Part shown: piece by piece, positions 31,886 through 42,402 of the stretch
Layout of the letters: each line of letters opens with the position of its first letter
How positions within the stretch are numbered: position 1 is the stretch's first letter
Source: Serpens sp035497915
Lineage (GTDB): Bacteria; Pseudomonadota; Gammaproteobacteria; Pseudomonadales; Pseudomonadaceae
Reading direction: 5' to 3'
DNA: 64,000 bases
Assembly: GCF_035497915.1 (NCBI RefSeq)
Contig: NZ_DATJCS010000010.1
Coordinates: 1 to 64,000, forward strand
Position numbers and translations under genes: made by a program
Notes under the pieces: model-generated
The model's input: only the letters and a program-made list of their open reading frames with translations
Told to the model about the DNA's origin: nothing
Database searches by the model: none

Positions 31886-32491
31886 ATGGCTTTGCTGGAC
31901 CGGGGACTCAAGCAACGAATCGTCGGCGCGCTGGTGCTGGTGGCGCTGGCGGTGATCTTCCTGCCCATGCTGCTGACCCGTGAGGACGAGTTGCGGCATG
32001 TGCGGGTCGAGGCGCCGCCCATGCCGCCGATGCCGGCACTGCCGGACATCCGCACGGTGCCGGTCCCGATTCCCGAGCCCCTGCCGGATGAGCCGGTGCC
32101 GGCCGAGCCGGCCGCACCGATCGGTGCGCTGCCGCTGCCGCCGGTCAGTTCCGCCGAGCCGCGTGTCACGCCCGCTCCCGCGCCGAAGGCCGCCGCCGAA
32201 CCGGCGCCGGCGGTGCGCAAGGCGCCCGAAGCGCGACTGGATGCCAACAACCTGCCGGTTACCTGGTCCGTGCAGCTGGCGAGTTTCAGCAATCGCGACA
32301 ATGCGCTGAAACTGCAGAAAACCCTGCGCGCCCAGGGCTACAACGCCTACGTGCGTACCTTCGAGAGCTGGAACCGGGTGTTCGTCGGACCGGTCATCGA
32401 GAGCGCCGAGGCCAAGCGCCTGCGCGACCAGTTGCATCGCCAGCACAAGCTGGACGGCAAGGTGGTGCGCTTCCAGCCCGAGCGCGGCTGA
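31886..32491 (+). CDS. SPOR-domain membrane protein (DedD-like)
   Basis: 201 residues: short cytoplasmic N-terminus, one membrane helix at about 12-30, long Pro/Ala-rich periplasmic linker (about 40-120) and a C-terminal SPOR domain at about 128-198 (Trp-Ser-Val-Gln-Leu-Ala-Ser-Phe; Arg-Val-Phe-Val-Gly-Pro). SPOR domains bind denuded septal peptidoglycan, so a septal location is likely. AAGGAG before the ATG at 31886 supports the start. It lies between folC and cvpA, as dedD does in E. coli. Confidence 0.88.
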   Translation: MALLDRGLKQRIVGALVLVALAVIFLPMLLTREDELRHVRVEAPPMPPMPALPDIRTVPVPIPEPLPDEPVPAEPAAPIGALPLPPVSSAEPRVTPAPAPKAAAEPAPAVRKAPEARLDANNLPVTWSVQLASFSNRDNALKLQKTLRAQGYNAYVRTFESWNRVFVGPVIESAEAKRLRDQLHRQHKLDGKVVRFQPERG

Positions 32492-32593
32492 CGAACACGC
32501 TGTCGAGGGCCTGCTGCATGCAGGCCGCTGCTTACCGCTGGCCAGCGGCTCTGTTAAAATGCCGGCCCCTTTTCCTCGCTGGCCTCCATCACC

Positions 32594-33127
32594 GTGTCGT
32601 TTTCCTGGGTCGATTGGGCAATCATCGCCGTCATACTGGTTTCCGGGTTGATCAGCCTCCGGCGCGGCTTCATCAAGGAAGCCCTGTCACTGGTCATCTG
32701 GATCGTTGCCGGCGCCATTGCCTGGCTGTTCGGTGGCGCGCTGGCCGAGCACCTGGGTGGCTATATCGAGACACCATCCGCGCGCACCATCGCCGCCTGC
32801 GCCATCCTGTTCGTGGCCACGCTGCTGGTCGGCGCGCTGATCAGCTTCCTGTTTGGCGAGCTGGTGCGCGCCACCGGCCTGACCGGCACCGACCGGCTGC
32901 TGGGCATGGTCTTCGGCGTGGCCCGTGGTGCGCTGCTGGTCGTGGTGCTGGTCGGGCTGCTCAGTCTGGCGCCGGTACAGCAGGACAACTGGTGGCGGGA
33001 GTCTTCCCTGGTACCGCACTTCCTGATGGTGGCGGACTGGTCCAAGAACCTGATCCTCAACAACGTTGGTCAGTGGATGATCGAAGGTTCAGCCGCCGCG
33101 CAGCAATTCGGCGCGGCTGGTCGCTAA
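32594..33127 (+). CDS. cvpA: colicin V production/CvpA family membrane protein
   Basis: 177 residues with four predicted membrane helices (about 5-22, 27-48, 65-90, 103-125). It begins from GTG at 32594: Met-Ser-Phe-Ser-Trp-Val-Asp-Trp-Ala-Ile-Ile-Ala-Val, the family's conserved start, followed by Arg-Arg-Gly-Phe-Ile-Lys-Glu-Ala. A TTAAAAT -10-like element is at 32554-32560. CvpA is linked to purF in many bacteria; its function is unresolved (envelope stress and bile tolerance have been reported in enterics). Confidence 0.92.
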   Translation: MSFSWVDWAIIAVILVSGLISLRRGFIKEALSLVIWIVAGAIAWLFGGALAEHLGGYIETPSARTIAACAILFVATLLVGALISFLFGELVRATGLTGTDRLLGMVFGVARGALLVVVLVGLLSLAPVQQDNWWRESSLVPHFLMVADWSKNLILNNVGQWMIEGSAAAQQFGAAGR

Positions 33128-33174
33128 CAGAGAGCCCTGGCTCTCTCCATGATTCATGAGTGAGGTTGCGTCAC

Positions 33175-34680
<1,506 letters not shown>

Positions 34681-34745
34681 TCCGACGCACCCGGGCGGCG
34701 GCGCGGTCGCCGTGCCGAATGCGCCGCCACCCAAGGTGTAATGCA

Positions 34746-35957
34746 ATGACGAAAGAATGGGATGCCGGCCGGCTCGACAGTGATCTGAGCGACGCGGGTC
34801 TGGATACCCTGGCGGTGCGTGCGGGACAGCACCGCACGCCCGAGGGTGAGCACAGCGAGGCGCTGTTCCTCTCCTCCAGCTACGTGTTCCGCAGCGCGGC
34901 CGATGCCGCCGCGCGCTTCGCCGGCGAACAGCCCGGCAATGTCTACTCCCGCTACACCAATCCCACGGTGCGCACCTTCGAGGAGCGCATCGCCGCCATG
35001 GAAGGGGCCGAGCAGGCGGTCGGCACCGCCTCCGGCATGGCAGCCATCCTCGCCATGGTGATGAGCCTGTGCAGCGCCGGCGACCATGTGCTGGTGTCGC
35101 GCAGCGTGTTTGGTTCCACCATCAGCCTGTTCGACAAGTACTTCAAGCGCTTCGGCATCACGGTGGACTACCCGCCGCTGGCCGACCTGGATGCCTGGGC
35201 GGCGGCCTGCAAGCCGAACACCAGGCTGTTCATCGTCGAATCGCCGTCCAACCCGCTGGCCGAGCTGGTGGACATCGCCGCACTGGCCGAAGTGGCCCAC
35301 GCCCACGGCGCGCTGCTGGCGGTGGACAACTGCTTCTGCACCCCGGTGCTGCAGAAGCCGCTGGCGCTGGGCGCCGATATCGTCATCCACTCGGCCACCA
35401 AGTACATCGACGGCCAGGGTCGCTGCCTGGGCGGCGTGGTGGTCGGTTCCGCCAAGCTGATGCAGGAGGTGGTCGGCTTCCTGCGCACCGCCGGCCCGAC
35501 GCTCAGCCCGTTCAACGCCTGGCTGTTCATCAAGGGCCTGGAAACCCTCAGGGTGCGCATGCAGGCCCACTGCGCCAGCGCCCAGGCCATCGCCGAGTGG
35601 CTGGAGCGGCAGCCGCAGGTCGAACGCGTCTACTACGCAGGCCTGCCCAGCCATCCGCAGCACGCGCTGGCCAAGCGTCAGCAGAGCGGTTTCGGTGCCG
35701 TGGTGAGCTTCGAGGTGAAGGGCGGCAAGGAGAACGCCTGGAAGGTGATCGATGCGACCCGCATGATCTCCATCACCACCAACCTGGGCGACACCAAGAC
35801 CACCATCGCGCACCCGGCCAGCACCTCCCACGGCCGCCTCAGTGCCGAGGCGCGCGCCGCCGCCGGGATCAGCGACAGCCTGATCCGTGTCGCCGTTGGC
35901 CTGGAAGACGTGGATGACATCCGCAACGACCTGGCTCGTGGGTTGGCGCTGATCTGA
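34746..35957 (+). CDS. metZ: O-succinylhomoserine sulfhydrylase
   Basis: PLP enzyme that makes homocysteine directly from O-succinylhomoserine and sulfide, the Pseudomonas route to methionine. 403 residues; the PLP lysine is Lys219 in His-Ser-Ala-Thr-Lys-Tyr-Ile-Asp-Gly. Tyr-Ser-Arg-Tyr-Thr-Asn-Pro-Thr and Ser-Gly-Met-Ala-Ala-Ile are the cofactor and substrate segments. AAGGTG before 34746 and the N-terminus Met-Thr-Lys-Glu-Trp-Asp-Ala-Gly favour this start over ATG 34719. It is followed by REP elements. Confidence 0.95.
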   Translation: MTKEWDAGRLDSDLSDAGLDTLAVRAGQHRTPEGEHSEALFLSSSYVFRSAADAAARFAGEQPGNVYSRYTNPTVRTFEERIAAMEGAEQAVGTASGMAAILAMVMSLCSAGDHVLVSRSVFGSTISLFDKYFKRFGITVDYPPLADLDAWAAACKPNTRLFIVESPSNPLAELVDIAALAEVAHAHGALLAVDNCFCTPVLQKPLALGADIVIHSATKYIDGQGRCLGGVVVGSAKLMQEVVGFLRTAGPTLSPFNAWLFIKGLETLRVRMQAHCASAQAIAEWLERQPQVERVYYAGLPSHPQHALAKRQQSGFGAVVSFEVKGGKENAWKVIDATRMISITTNLGDTKTTIAHPASTSHGRLSAEARAAAGISDSLIRVAVGLEDVDDIRNDLARGLALI

Positions 35958-35963
35958 GGCTGG

Positions 35964-36210
35964 GCACCGGGGGCGGCGGCTGCCGCCCTTGGCCGGGATA
36001 AACCCGGCCCTACACGGGATGGGCACCAATCCGGGCCGAGGAATTGCTCCTGTAGGGCCGGCTTTACGCCGGCCGACGGAGCCGAGGCTGTGCGCCGGGG
36101 GCGGCTGCCGCCCTTGGCCGGGATAAACCCGGCCCTACAAGGATGGACACCAATCCGGGCCGAGGAATTGCTCCTGTAGGGCCGGCTTTACGCCGGCCGG
36201 CGGGGCTGCG
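35964..36210. repeat. tandem pair of BIME-like REP units, period about 125 bases
   Basis: Each unit carries one inverted pair: GGCCGGGATAAACCCGGCC followed by CTACA, then about 40 bases on TGTAGGGCCGGCTTTACGCCGGCC. The pair recurs 124-125 bases later with a few changes, and the linking segment (Cx-ACCAATCCGGGCCGAGGAATTGCTCC) is also copied. It lies between convergent metZ and the MFS gene, where it can act as a terminator or mRNA stabiliser. Confidence 0.9.
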
Positions 36211-36237
36211 GAAGTGCACCGTATGGCGCCAGCGCCC

Positions 36238-37410
36238 TTAACCGCGTTGCGCTCCCAGCAGCAGCCGAACCCCCATCCCCAGACCGATCAGCGCAAACAG
36301 CGCGGAGATCGCGAACAGGCCCGCCAGGCCGCTCAGCGGCACCAGCAGTCCCATCAGCGGGCCGGCCAGGCCCAGGGCCAGATCGAAGAACAGCGCAAAG
36401 GCGCCCAGCGCCGAGCTGCGATTCGAGGCCGGTACCTGCTGGATGACCTCCACCGCCAGCGCCGGGTATAGCAGCGACAGGCCCAGCCCGGTCAGCGCCG
36501 CGCCGGCGAACACCAGCGCCGGGCCCGGCGCCAGCCAGATCAGCAACAGCCCGAGCAGCTCCACACCCAGACAGGCCAGCGCCACCCGGTAGCCGCCCCA
36601 GCGGCCGATGCTGTCGGAAAATACCAGCCGTGCGCCGATGAAGGCGGCGCCGAAGGCGCTCAGCGCGTAGCCGGCGCCGTCCCAGCCACGACTGGTGAAA
36701 TACAGCGCCACGAAGGTCGACAGCGTGCCGTAGCCGAGCGTGCCCAGCGCCAGGGTCATGCCGCCGGGCAACACGCGACCGAACACGCGGCGGAAGGGCA
36801 GGCGGGCCTCGACGCTGACCGGCAGGGCCGCCTGGCGGCGGATCAGCGGCAGACCGCCAAGCGCCAGCGCGAGGGTGATGGCACCCAGTGTCCAGGCGCC
36901 GAAGCGATCGGCCAGGGCCATGCCGAGCGGGGCGCCGATGGCGATGGCGCCGTAGACGGCGATGCCGTTCCAGGAAATCACCCGGGCGGTGTGTTCCACC
37001 CCGGCGCGGGCGATGGCCCAGCTCAGCGCGCCGGTGCCCATCAGGCCCTGGGCGGCCCCCAGCAGCACGCGACCCAGCAGCAGGCCGCCCAGGGTGACGG
37101 CCGGCAGGCTGTCCAGGCGGATCGCCAGCAGCGTCAGCAGGCCGCTCAGCCCGCAGGCCAACAGGCCATAGGTCACCGCGCGGCGCGGACCCAGCCGGTC
37201 GCACAGGCTGCTGGTCAGCGGGCGGGCGAGCAGGGTGGTGAGGTACTGGGCGCTGATCACCAGCCCGGCCAGCGCCGAGCCATAACCGAGGCTGTCATGC
37301 ACATAGCCGGGCAGCACCGCCAGCGGCAGGCCGGTGCAGAAGTAGATCAGGGCGGTGAAGACGATCAGGACAAGGACTTGCGCGGGATCGCGCAACCGGG
37401 CTGCGCTCAT
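36238..37410 (-). CDS. MFS transporter, YhhS-like
   Basis: A 390-residue inner-membrane protein with twelve hydrophobic segments and little else. The signature between helices 2 and 3 is Arg-Pro-Leu-Thr-Ser-Ser-Leu-Cys-Asp-Arg-Leu-Gly-Pro-Arg-Arg. The N-terminus (Leu-Ile-Val-Phe-Thr-Ala-Leu-Ile-Tyr-Phe) and general pattern match the YhhS/YfcJ (arabinose-efflux-type) group of drug/metabolite exporters. Substrate unknown. It is flanked by REP units at its 3' end and by the DAHP synthase gene on the same strand upstream, 166 bases away. Confidence 0.85.
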   Translation of the reverse strand: MSAARLRDPAQVLVLIVFTALIYFCTGLPLAVLPGYVHDSLGYGSALAGLVISAQYLTTLLARPLTSSLCDRLGPRRAVTYGLLACGLSGLLTLLAIRLDSLPAVTLGGLLLGRVLLGAAQGLMGTGALSWAIARAGVEHTARVISWNGIAVYGAIAIGAPLGMALADRFGAWTLGAITLALALGGLPLIRRQAALPVSVEARLPFRRVFGRVLPGGMTLALGTLGYGTLSTFVALYFTSRGWDGAGYALSAFGAAFIGARLVFSDSIGRWGGYRVALACLGVELLGLLLIWLAPGPALVFAGAALTGLGLSLLYPALAVEVIQQVPASNRSSALGAFALFFDLALGLAGPLMGLLVPLSGLAGLFAISALFALIGLGMGVRLLLGAQRG

Positions 37411-37527
37411 GGGGGCTGCACGCTGTGGCTGGGACGAACTGCCGCATGATGCTGCAGGTGGCGCGGAGAAAGGAAGCAGCCTAACGAAATTTTCGGTGAT
37501 CGGTTGATCGCGACACCGACCGTAGGG

Positions 37528-37552
37528 GTGGCCAACGCAACGCGTTGGCCAC
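37528..37552. terminator. inverted repeat between DAHP synthase and MFS genes
   Basis: GTGGCCAACG (37528-37537) pairs with CGTTGGCCAC (37543-37552). It lies 25 bases after the minus-strand DAHP synthase stop. There is no T tract, so it may be a Rho-dependent end or another small palindromic repeat. Confidence 0.4.
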
Positions 37553-37576
37553 CATTGGCGGCCGGAGGCTCCGCTA

Positions 37577-38917
37577 CTACCCCAGCCCTTTCAGGCTCTC
37601 GGCGATCATGAACGCTAGCTCCAGCGACTGGTCGGCGTTCAGGCGCGGATCGCAGTGGCTGTGGTAGCGATCCGACAGCCCAGCCTCGGTAATTGGCCGG
37701 CAGCCGCCGATGCACTCGGTGACGTTCTGGCCGGTCATCTCGATGTGGATGCCGCCCGGGTAGCTGCCCTCGGCGCGGTGCACGGCGAAGAATTCGCGCA
37801 CTTCCTGCAGCACGCTGGCGAAGTCGCGGGTCTTGTAGGCGCCGGCCTTGATGGTGTTGCCGTGCATGGGATCGGAACTCCACAGCACCAGGCGGCCCTC
37901 TTCGGTGACGGCGCGGATCAGGCGCGGCAGGTGCTGCTCGACCTTGCCGGCGCCCATGCGCACGATCAGGTTGAGGCGGCCCGGATCGTTCTCCGGGTTG
38001 AGGATGTCGATCAGGCGCAGCAGCTCGTCCGGCTGGGTGCTCGGGCCGATCTTCACGCCGATCGGGTTGCCCACCCCGCGCAGGAATTCCACGTGCGCGC
38101 CGTCCGGCTGGCGGGTGCGGTCGCCGATCCACAGCATGTGCGCGGAACAGTCGTACCAGTCGCCGCTCAGGCTGTCGCGGCGCACGAAGGCCTGCTCATA
38201 GTTGAGCAGCAGTGCCTCGTGGGCGGTGAAGAAGCTCGCCTCGCGCAGCTGCGGCACGCCGTCCAGGCCGCAGGCGCGCATGAACGCCAGCGTCTCGTCG
38301 AGGCGGCCGGCCAACTGCTGGTACTTCTCGGCCAGCGCCGAATTGGCGATGAAATCCAGGTTCCACTGGTGCACCTGGTGCACGTCGGCGAAACCGCCCT
38401 GGGCGAAGGCGCGCAGCAGGTTGAGGGTGGCGGTGGACTGGTTGTAGGCCTGGATCAGGCGCTCCGGATCCGGCACGCGGCTGCGGGTGTCGAACTCGAT
38501 GCCATTGACGATGTCCCCCCGGTAGGCGGGCAGGGTGACGCCGCCCTGGGTTTCCTCGCCGGACGAGCGCGGCTTGGCGAACTGGCCGGCCATGCGGCCG
38601 ATCTTCACCACCGGGCAGCCGGCGGCGAAGGTCATGACGATGGCCATCTGCAGCAGCACCTTGAAGGTGTCGCGGATCTTGGCGGCGGAGAATTCCGCAA
38701 AGCTTTCCGCGCAGTCGCCGCCCTGCAGCAGGAAGGCGCGGCCCTGGGTGACCTCGGCGAACTGGCGGCGCAGCTCGCGGGCCTCGCCGGCGAACACCAG
38801 CGGCGGGTAGCCGGCCAGGGTGTTTTCCACGCGGGCGAGATGGGCGGCGTCGGGGTAGTCGGGTTGCTGCTGGATGGATCGGCTTCTCCAGCTGTCGGGG
38901 GTCCAGGGTTGCGACAT
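37577..38917 (-). CDS. 3-deoxy-7-phosphoheptulonate synthase, class II
   Basis: Joins phosphoenolpyruvate and erythrose 4-phosphate, the entry to the shikimate pathway. 446 residues, plant/Streptomyces-type class II enzyme: Leu-Leu-Gln-Gly-Gly-Asp-Cys-Ala-Glu-Ser-Phe, Ala-Gly-Gln-Phe-Ala-Lys-Pro-Arg-Ser-Ser, Trp-Ser-Ser-Asp-Pro-Met-His-Gly-Asn-Thr, and His-Ile-Glu-Met-Thr-Gly-Gln-Asn-Val-Thr-Glu-Cys. Start chosen at the second of two adjacent Met codons (Met-Ser-Gln-Pro-Trp). Neighbours downstream on the plus strand match the P. aeruginosa PA2843-PA2840 block (from memory). Not a phenazine gene: no phz partners are nearby. Confidence 0.95.
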   Translation of the reverse strand: MSQPWTPDSWRSRSIQQQPDYPDAAHLARVENTLAGYPPLVFAGEARELRRQFAEVTQGRAFLLQGGDCAESFAEFSAAKIRDTFKVLLQMAIVMTFAAGCPVVKIGRMAGQFAKPRSSGEETQGGVTLPAYRGDIVNGIEFDTRSRVPDPERLIQAYNQSTATLNLLRAFAQGGFADVHQVHQWNLDFIANSALAEKYQQLAGRLDETLAFMRACGLDGVPQLREASFFTAHEALLLNYEQAFVRRDSLSGDWYDCSAHMLWIGDRTRQPDGAHVEFLRGVGNPIGVKIGPSTQPDELLRLIDILNPENDPGRLNLIVRMGAGKVEQHLPRLIRAVTEEGRLVLWSSDPMHGNTIKAGAYKTRDFASVLQEVREFFAVHRAEGSYPGGIHIEMTGQNVTECIGGCRPITEAGLSDRYHSHCDPRLNADQSLELAFMIAESLKGLG

Positions 38918-39075
38918 CATGCTCTCTTCGGCGGCTTGGAAATGACGCCGCCTATGCTACTCCATGCCGATTGCGCTCCGATGAAGGGGTTGCGATTGTG
39001 TTTCCCGCGCGCTTTGGCAAGCATAGGCACCCCCTTCGGCCGCCCTGGCCGGTTGCAAGCAGGTTGTATGACGCG

Positions 39076-39858
39076 ATGAGTAGTGAACAGACGCCGCCGG
39101 GCGTGCCGGATGTGCAGGAAGAACGGCTGCTGGCCGAGGTGCGTGACGCCTATGGCCTGATCCGTGTGGTGGAAATGGGCGACTACCGCTTCCTGGAGTT
39201 CGGCGATCAGGTGGAGCAGAGCTGCGTGTTCACCGCCGACCCGGCCTGGCTGGAGTACGACTACACCCGCGCCATGCTGCTCGGTGCGCTGGCCCACCCG
39301 GCGCCGGAATCGGCGCTGTTTCTCGGCCTGGGTGCCGGCAACCTGACTCAGGCGTGCCTGAAGTTCCTGGCGCTGGACGATGTGGAAGTCATCGAGCTGC
39401 GCCCGGACGTGCCGCGCCTGGCCATGGAATACCTCGGGCTGGACGACGATCCGCGCCTGACCATCCGCATCGGCGACGCCCTGGAGCTGCTGGACAGCGC
39501 CGAGCGGCCCGACCTGCTGTTCGTCGACCTGTACACCGACCTCGGCCCCGGCCCCGGGCACCTGGCCTGGAAATTCCTGGAAGCCTGCCAGGCTAAGCTC
39601 AACCCGGGCGGCTGGCTGATCATCAACCAGTGGGCCACCGACGATGGCAAGCCGCTGGGTGCCGCGCTGCTGCGCGGGCTGTTCCATCACCATTACTGGG
39701 AATGTCCGGTGAAGGAGGGCAACGTCGCCCTGCTGGTGCCCGCCGAGCTGGAGCAGACCCTGGACTTCGCGGCATTGCGTGAGCGCGCCCAGGCCCTGCA
39801 GCCGCGCCTGGGCTATAGCCTGGCGTCTTTGATCGAGGCGATCCGGCCCGCCAGCTGA
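39076..39858 (+). CDS. spermidine synthase-like aminopropyltransferase/methyltransferase fold protein
   Basis: 260 residues. It has the Rossmann-type SAM-binding signature (Phe-Leu-Gly-Leu-Gly-Ala-Gly-Asn-Leu-Thr), an acidic loop after strand 2 (Val-Ile-Glu-Leu-Arg-Pro-Asp-Val) and Asp-Leu-Leu-Phe-Val-Asp-Leu-Tyr in place of the canonical Asp-Asp-Tyr-like catalytic strip. This resembles the SpeE-like proteins without clear polyamine function. A genuine spermidine synthase cannot be asserted because the usual SpeE signature (Gly-Gly-Gly-Asp-Gly) is altered. It diverges from the DAHP synthase gene. Confidence 0.75.
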   Translation: MSSEQTPPGVPDVQEERLLAEVRDAYGLIRVVEMGDYRFLEFGDQVEQSCVFTADPAWLEYDYTRAMLLGALAHPAPESALFLGLGAGNLTQACLKFLALDDVEVIELRPDVPRLAMEYLGLDDDPRLTIRIGDALELLDSAERPDLLFVDLYTDLGPGPGHLAWKFLEACQAKLNPGGWLIINQWATDDGKPLGAALLRGLFHHHYWECPVKEGNVALLVPAELEQTLDFAALRERAQALQPRLGYSLASLIEAIRPAS

Positions 39859-40003
39859 CGCACCCTGATGGTGCGACGATAGTGGCACTTGGCCCTGAAC
39901 TGGTGCGAAACGCACCGGTTCGGGGCGGTTTCGGGCCCGGGAAGCTGGTCCGGGAATTGCTCTGCACCGAAGGTTACCGCTGTCGGTCGCAAGGAATTCC
40001 CCG

Positions 40004-42154
40004 ATGTCCCATTCGAGTGCATACATGAATCTGTCGGCCGCCGAGCGCGGCTGGTTGCCCTGGTTCGGCAAGACCGGCCGCCTGGCCATGGGCTGGGCCT
40101 GCTGGCTGAACCGCGGGCTGGCGGCGGAGCTGGAACAGACGTTCGAGGGCATCGCCCAGACGCGCATGAAAAGGCTCCAGCAGTGGAGCGAGGCGCACTG
40201 GACGCGTCTGGGCGAGCTGGCGCAGGGAATGGGCGCGGACTGGCCGACCCCCGACCCGCTGCGCCTGCGCGACGAGCAGCGGCAACTGGCGGACTGCTCG
40301 GAGCTGTTCGTGGTGGACGCGGCCGGCCGGGTGCTGGCCTCCAGCAGCGAAGCGCGCATAGGCCAGACCGATACCGCGCCGCGCGCACTCGCGGAGGGTC
40401 TGCGCAAGCCCTTCCTGCACGGCCCGTATCGCGACCCCTGGACCGAACGCCTGGGCGCCAGCAGCTCGCGTTTCCATGATGCAGTCACGCTGATGTTCTT
40501 CCAGCCGATCCTGGTCGACGGTCGGAGCCAGGGTTGCCTGTGCGCGCGGGTGCCCAACGATGTGCTGGGTGATCTGATCCAGCGCGAAGCCGGGCATGTC
40601 TATCCGGACTCCGGCGACAACTACCTGTTCATGGTCGAGTCGCGCTTTGACCCGGCGATCGCGGTCGGCACCGCACTGTCGCGCTCGCGCTTCGAGGACG
40701 ACACCTTCAGCCTCGGCGAGAACCTCAAGGGCGGCGTGCATACCGCCTGGGGCACGGTGCGCGTGCAGCGCCATACCGAGCTGGAGCTGCGCTTCACCGA
40801 TCCGGCCACCGGTGAGCTGCACCCCGGCGTGCGCGAAACCATCGCGCGCGGCCAGAATCTGTTCGTCAGCTATCCGGGCTACTCGGACTACCGGCACATC
40901 CCGGTGATCGGCAAGGGCGTCACCTTCCAGTTGCCTGGCTCGCCGGATCGCTGGGGCATGATGTGCGAGGCCGATCTGGAAGAGGTCTACCGGCGCCGCT
41001 CACTGGCTTACGGCTTGATGAAGACCTACCTGGCCACCGTGCTGACGCTGTTCGGCCTGCGCGTCGGCCTGCAGCACCTCGGCGGGCTCTCCGGCTGGGC
41101 GCTGGACGCCATGGATTTCGGCCTGCTGCTGCTCGGTGCCGGGGCCTTCGCCGCATTCGGGCCGAACCGCCTGGCCGCGCGCCTGCGGCGCATGACCGGC
41201 GTGGTGCGCACCATCGCCGAGGGCGGCGGCAACCTCAGTCAGCGTCTGGACCGGGCGCCGCTGGGCAACGACGAGAGCGGCGACATGGGCCGCTGGATCA
41301 ACAGCCTGATCGACAGCCTGGACAACCTGGTGGGCGAGGTCATCCAGGTTTCCGCCCAGGTGCGCGACACCAACGCGCGGATGCTGGAGCGCAGCGGCGA
41401 GGCGGCTGGCACCAGTCGCGGCGTCAACGAGGAGATCCACCGGCTGCTGCTGCTGGTCGAGGAGCAACTGGGCGAGATCCAGCAGGCGGCCAGCACGGCC
41501 GGCGAGATGAAGAGCGCCATGGACGCAGTGGTGGCCGGCGCCCGCGAACGCTTCGAGCAGGTGCGCAGCGGCACCCGCTCAATCCGCGACGTGATGGAGC
41601 GTTCCGCCCTCGGCGTGCAGCGCCTGGACAGCCGCATGGCGGAGATCGACGGCATCGTCGGGCTGATCGCCGACATCACCGCACAGACCAACCTGCTGGC
41701 GCTCAACGCGGCCATCGAGGCGGCGCGCGCCGGCGATCACGGGCGCGGTTTCGCCGTGGTCGCCGGCGAGGTGCGCACCCTGGCGCAGCGCACCGCCCAG
41801 GCCGCCGAGAACATCGGCACCCTGGTGGAAAGCCTGCAGGCCGAAACCCGGCGCGAAGTGCAAAGCATGGAAGCCGGGGTCAAGGACGTCGATGCGCGCC
41901 TGCAGCACAGCGAGACGGAAGGCGCGGAGAACGGCCAGTTGCACGAGCGGGTGCAGCGCATGTTCGAGATCATCCAGCAGCTCAACCAGCGCAGCCTGCA
42001 TTACGGGCAGACCATCCGCGGCGTGGAACAGGCCGCCGGCGACATGGGCCATACCCTGGACGGGCTGGCCGGCAGCGCCGAGCGGGTGCGGCATACCGCC
42101 AATCGTCTGCAACGACTGGTCGGCCAGTTCCGGGTCAGCCAGCGCGGCGCCTAG
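40004..42154 (+). CDS. methyl-accepting chemotaxis protein with unusual topology
   Basis: 716 residues. The signalling hairpin tip is intact (Ala-Gln-Thr-Asn-Leu-Leu-Ala-Leu-Asn-Ala-Ala-Ile-Glu-Ala-Ala-Arg-Ala-Gly), flanked by coiled coils at about 430-700. The sensor region (about 40-330) has a Cache-like segment (Val-Asp-Ala-Ala-Gly-Arg-Val-Leu-Ala-Ser-Ser). There is no N-terminal membrane helix; the only two hydrophobic helices are adjacent, about 335-355 and 365-387, followed by a HAMP-like stretch. That order puts both sensor and signalling parts on the cytoplasmic side, like Aer. AAGGAA before ATG 40004 supports the start. No CheR-binding pentapeptide at the C-terminus. Ligand unknown. 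Confidence 0.88.
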   Translation: MSHSSAYMNLSAAERGWLPWFGKTGRLAMGWACWLNRGLAAELEQTFEGIAQTRMKRLQQWSEAHWTRLGELAQGMGADWPTPDPLRLRDEQRQLADCSELFVVDAAGRVLASSSEARIGQTDTAPRALAEGLRKPFLHGPYRDPWTERLGASSSRFHDAVTLMFFQPILVDGRSQGCLCARVPNDVLGDLIQREAGHVYPDSGDNYLFMVESRFDPAIAVGTALSRSRFEDDTFSLGENLKGGVHTAWGTVRVQRHTELELRFTDPATGELHPGVRETIARGQNLFVSYPGYSDYRHIPVIGKGVTFQLPGSPDRWGMMCEADLEEVYRRRSLAYGLMKTYLATVLTLFGLRVGLQHLGGLSGWALDAMDFGLLLLGAGAFAAFGPNRLAARLRRMTGVVRTIAEGGGNLSQRLDRAPLGNDESGDMGRWINSLIDSLDNLVGEVIQVSAQVRDTNARMLERSGEAAGTSRGVNEEIHRLLLLVEEQLGEIQQAASTAGEMKSAMDAVVAGARERFEQVRSGTRSIRDVMERSALGVQRLDSRMAEIDGIVGLIADITAQTNLLALNAAIEAARAGDHGRGFAVVAGEVRTLAQRTAQAAENIGTLVESLQAETRREVQSMEAGVKDVDARLQHSETEGAENGQLHERVQRMFEIIQQLNQRSLHYGQTIRGVEQAAGDMGHTLDGLAGSAERVRHTANRLQRLVGQFRVSQRGA

Positions 42155-42186
42155 GCAGCGGCTGCCGGCCGTGCGCGGGCTGACCT

Positions 42187-42278
42187 TGTAGGGCCGGGTT
42201 GATCCCGGCTGGACGGGGCTGAATCCGACACCGGGGCGCGGGCGACACTCCGTCGGCCGGCGTAAAGCCGGCCCCACA
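42187..42278. repeat. single BIME-like REP pair upstream of deaD
   Basis: TGTAGGGCCGGGTTGATCCCGGC (42187 onward) and GGCCGGCGTAAAGCCGGCCCCACA (ending 42278) form the same head-to-head pair as at 35964 and 61751, here in one copy. Confidence 0.85.
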
Positions 42279-42402
42279 GGGTTTGGGCTGCCGGCACCGC
42301 CGGGTAGAGGGTGCCGGCCGTGACCCGCGAGTGTTCCGCGGGATGCTCGCCAAAGGGCGGCACGTCCGTCAAAAAAAGCGCGCAGAGGCGCCACGTTTCC
42401 GG

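Noticed and set aside
37577..38917. phenazine gene phzC
   Set aside because: Sequence fits the housekeeping class II DAHP synthase and no other phz gene is nearby.
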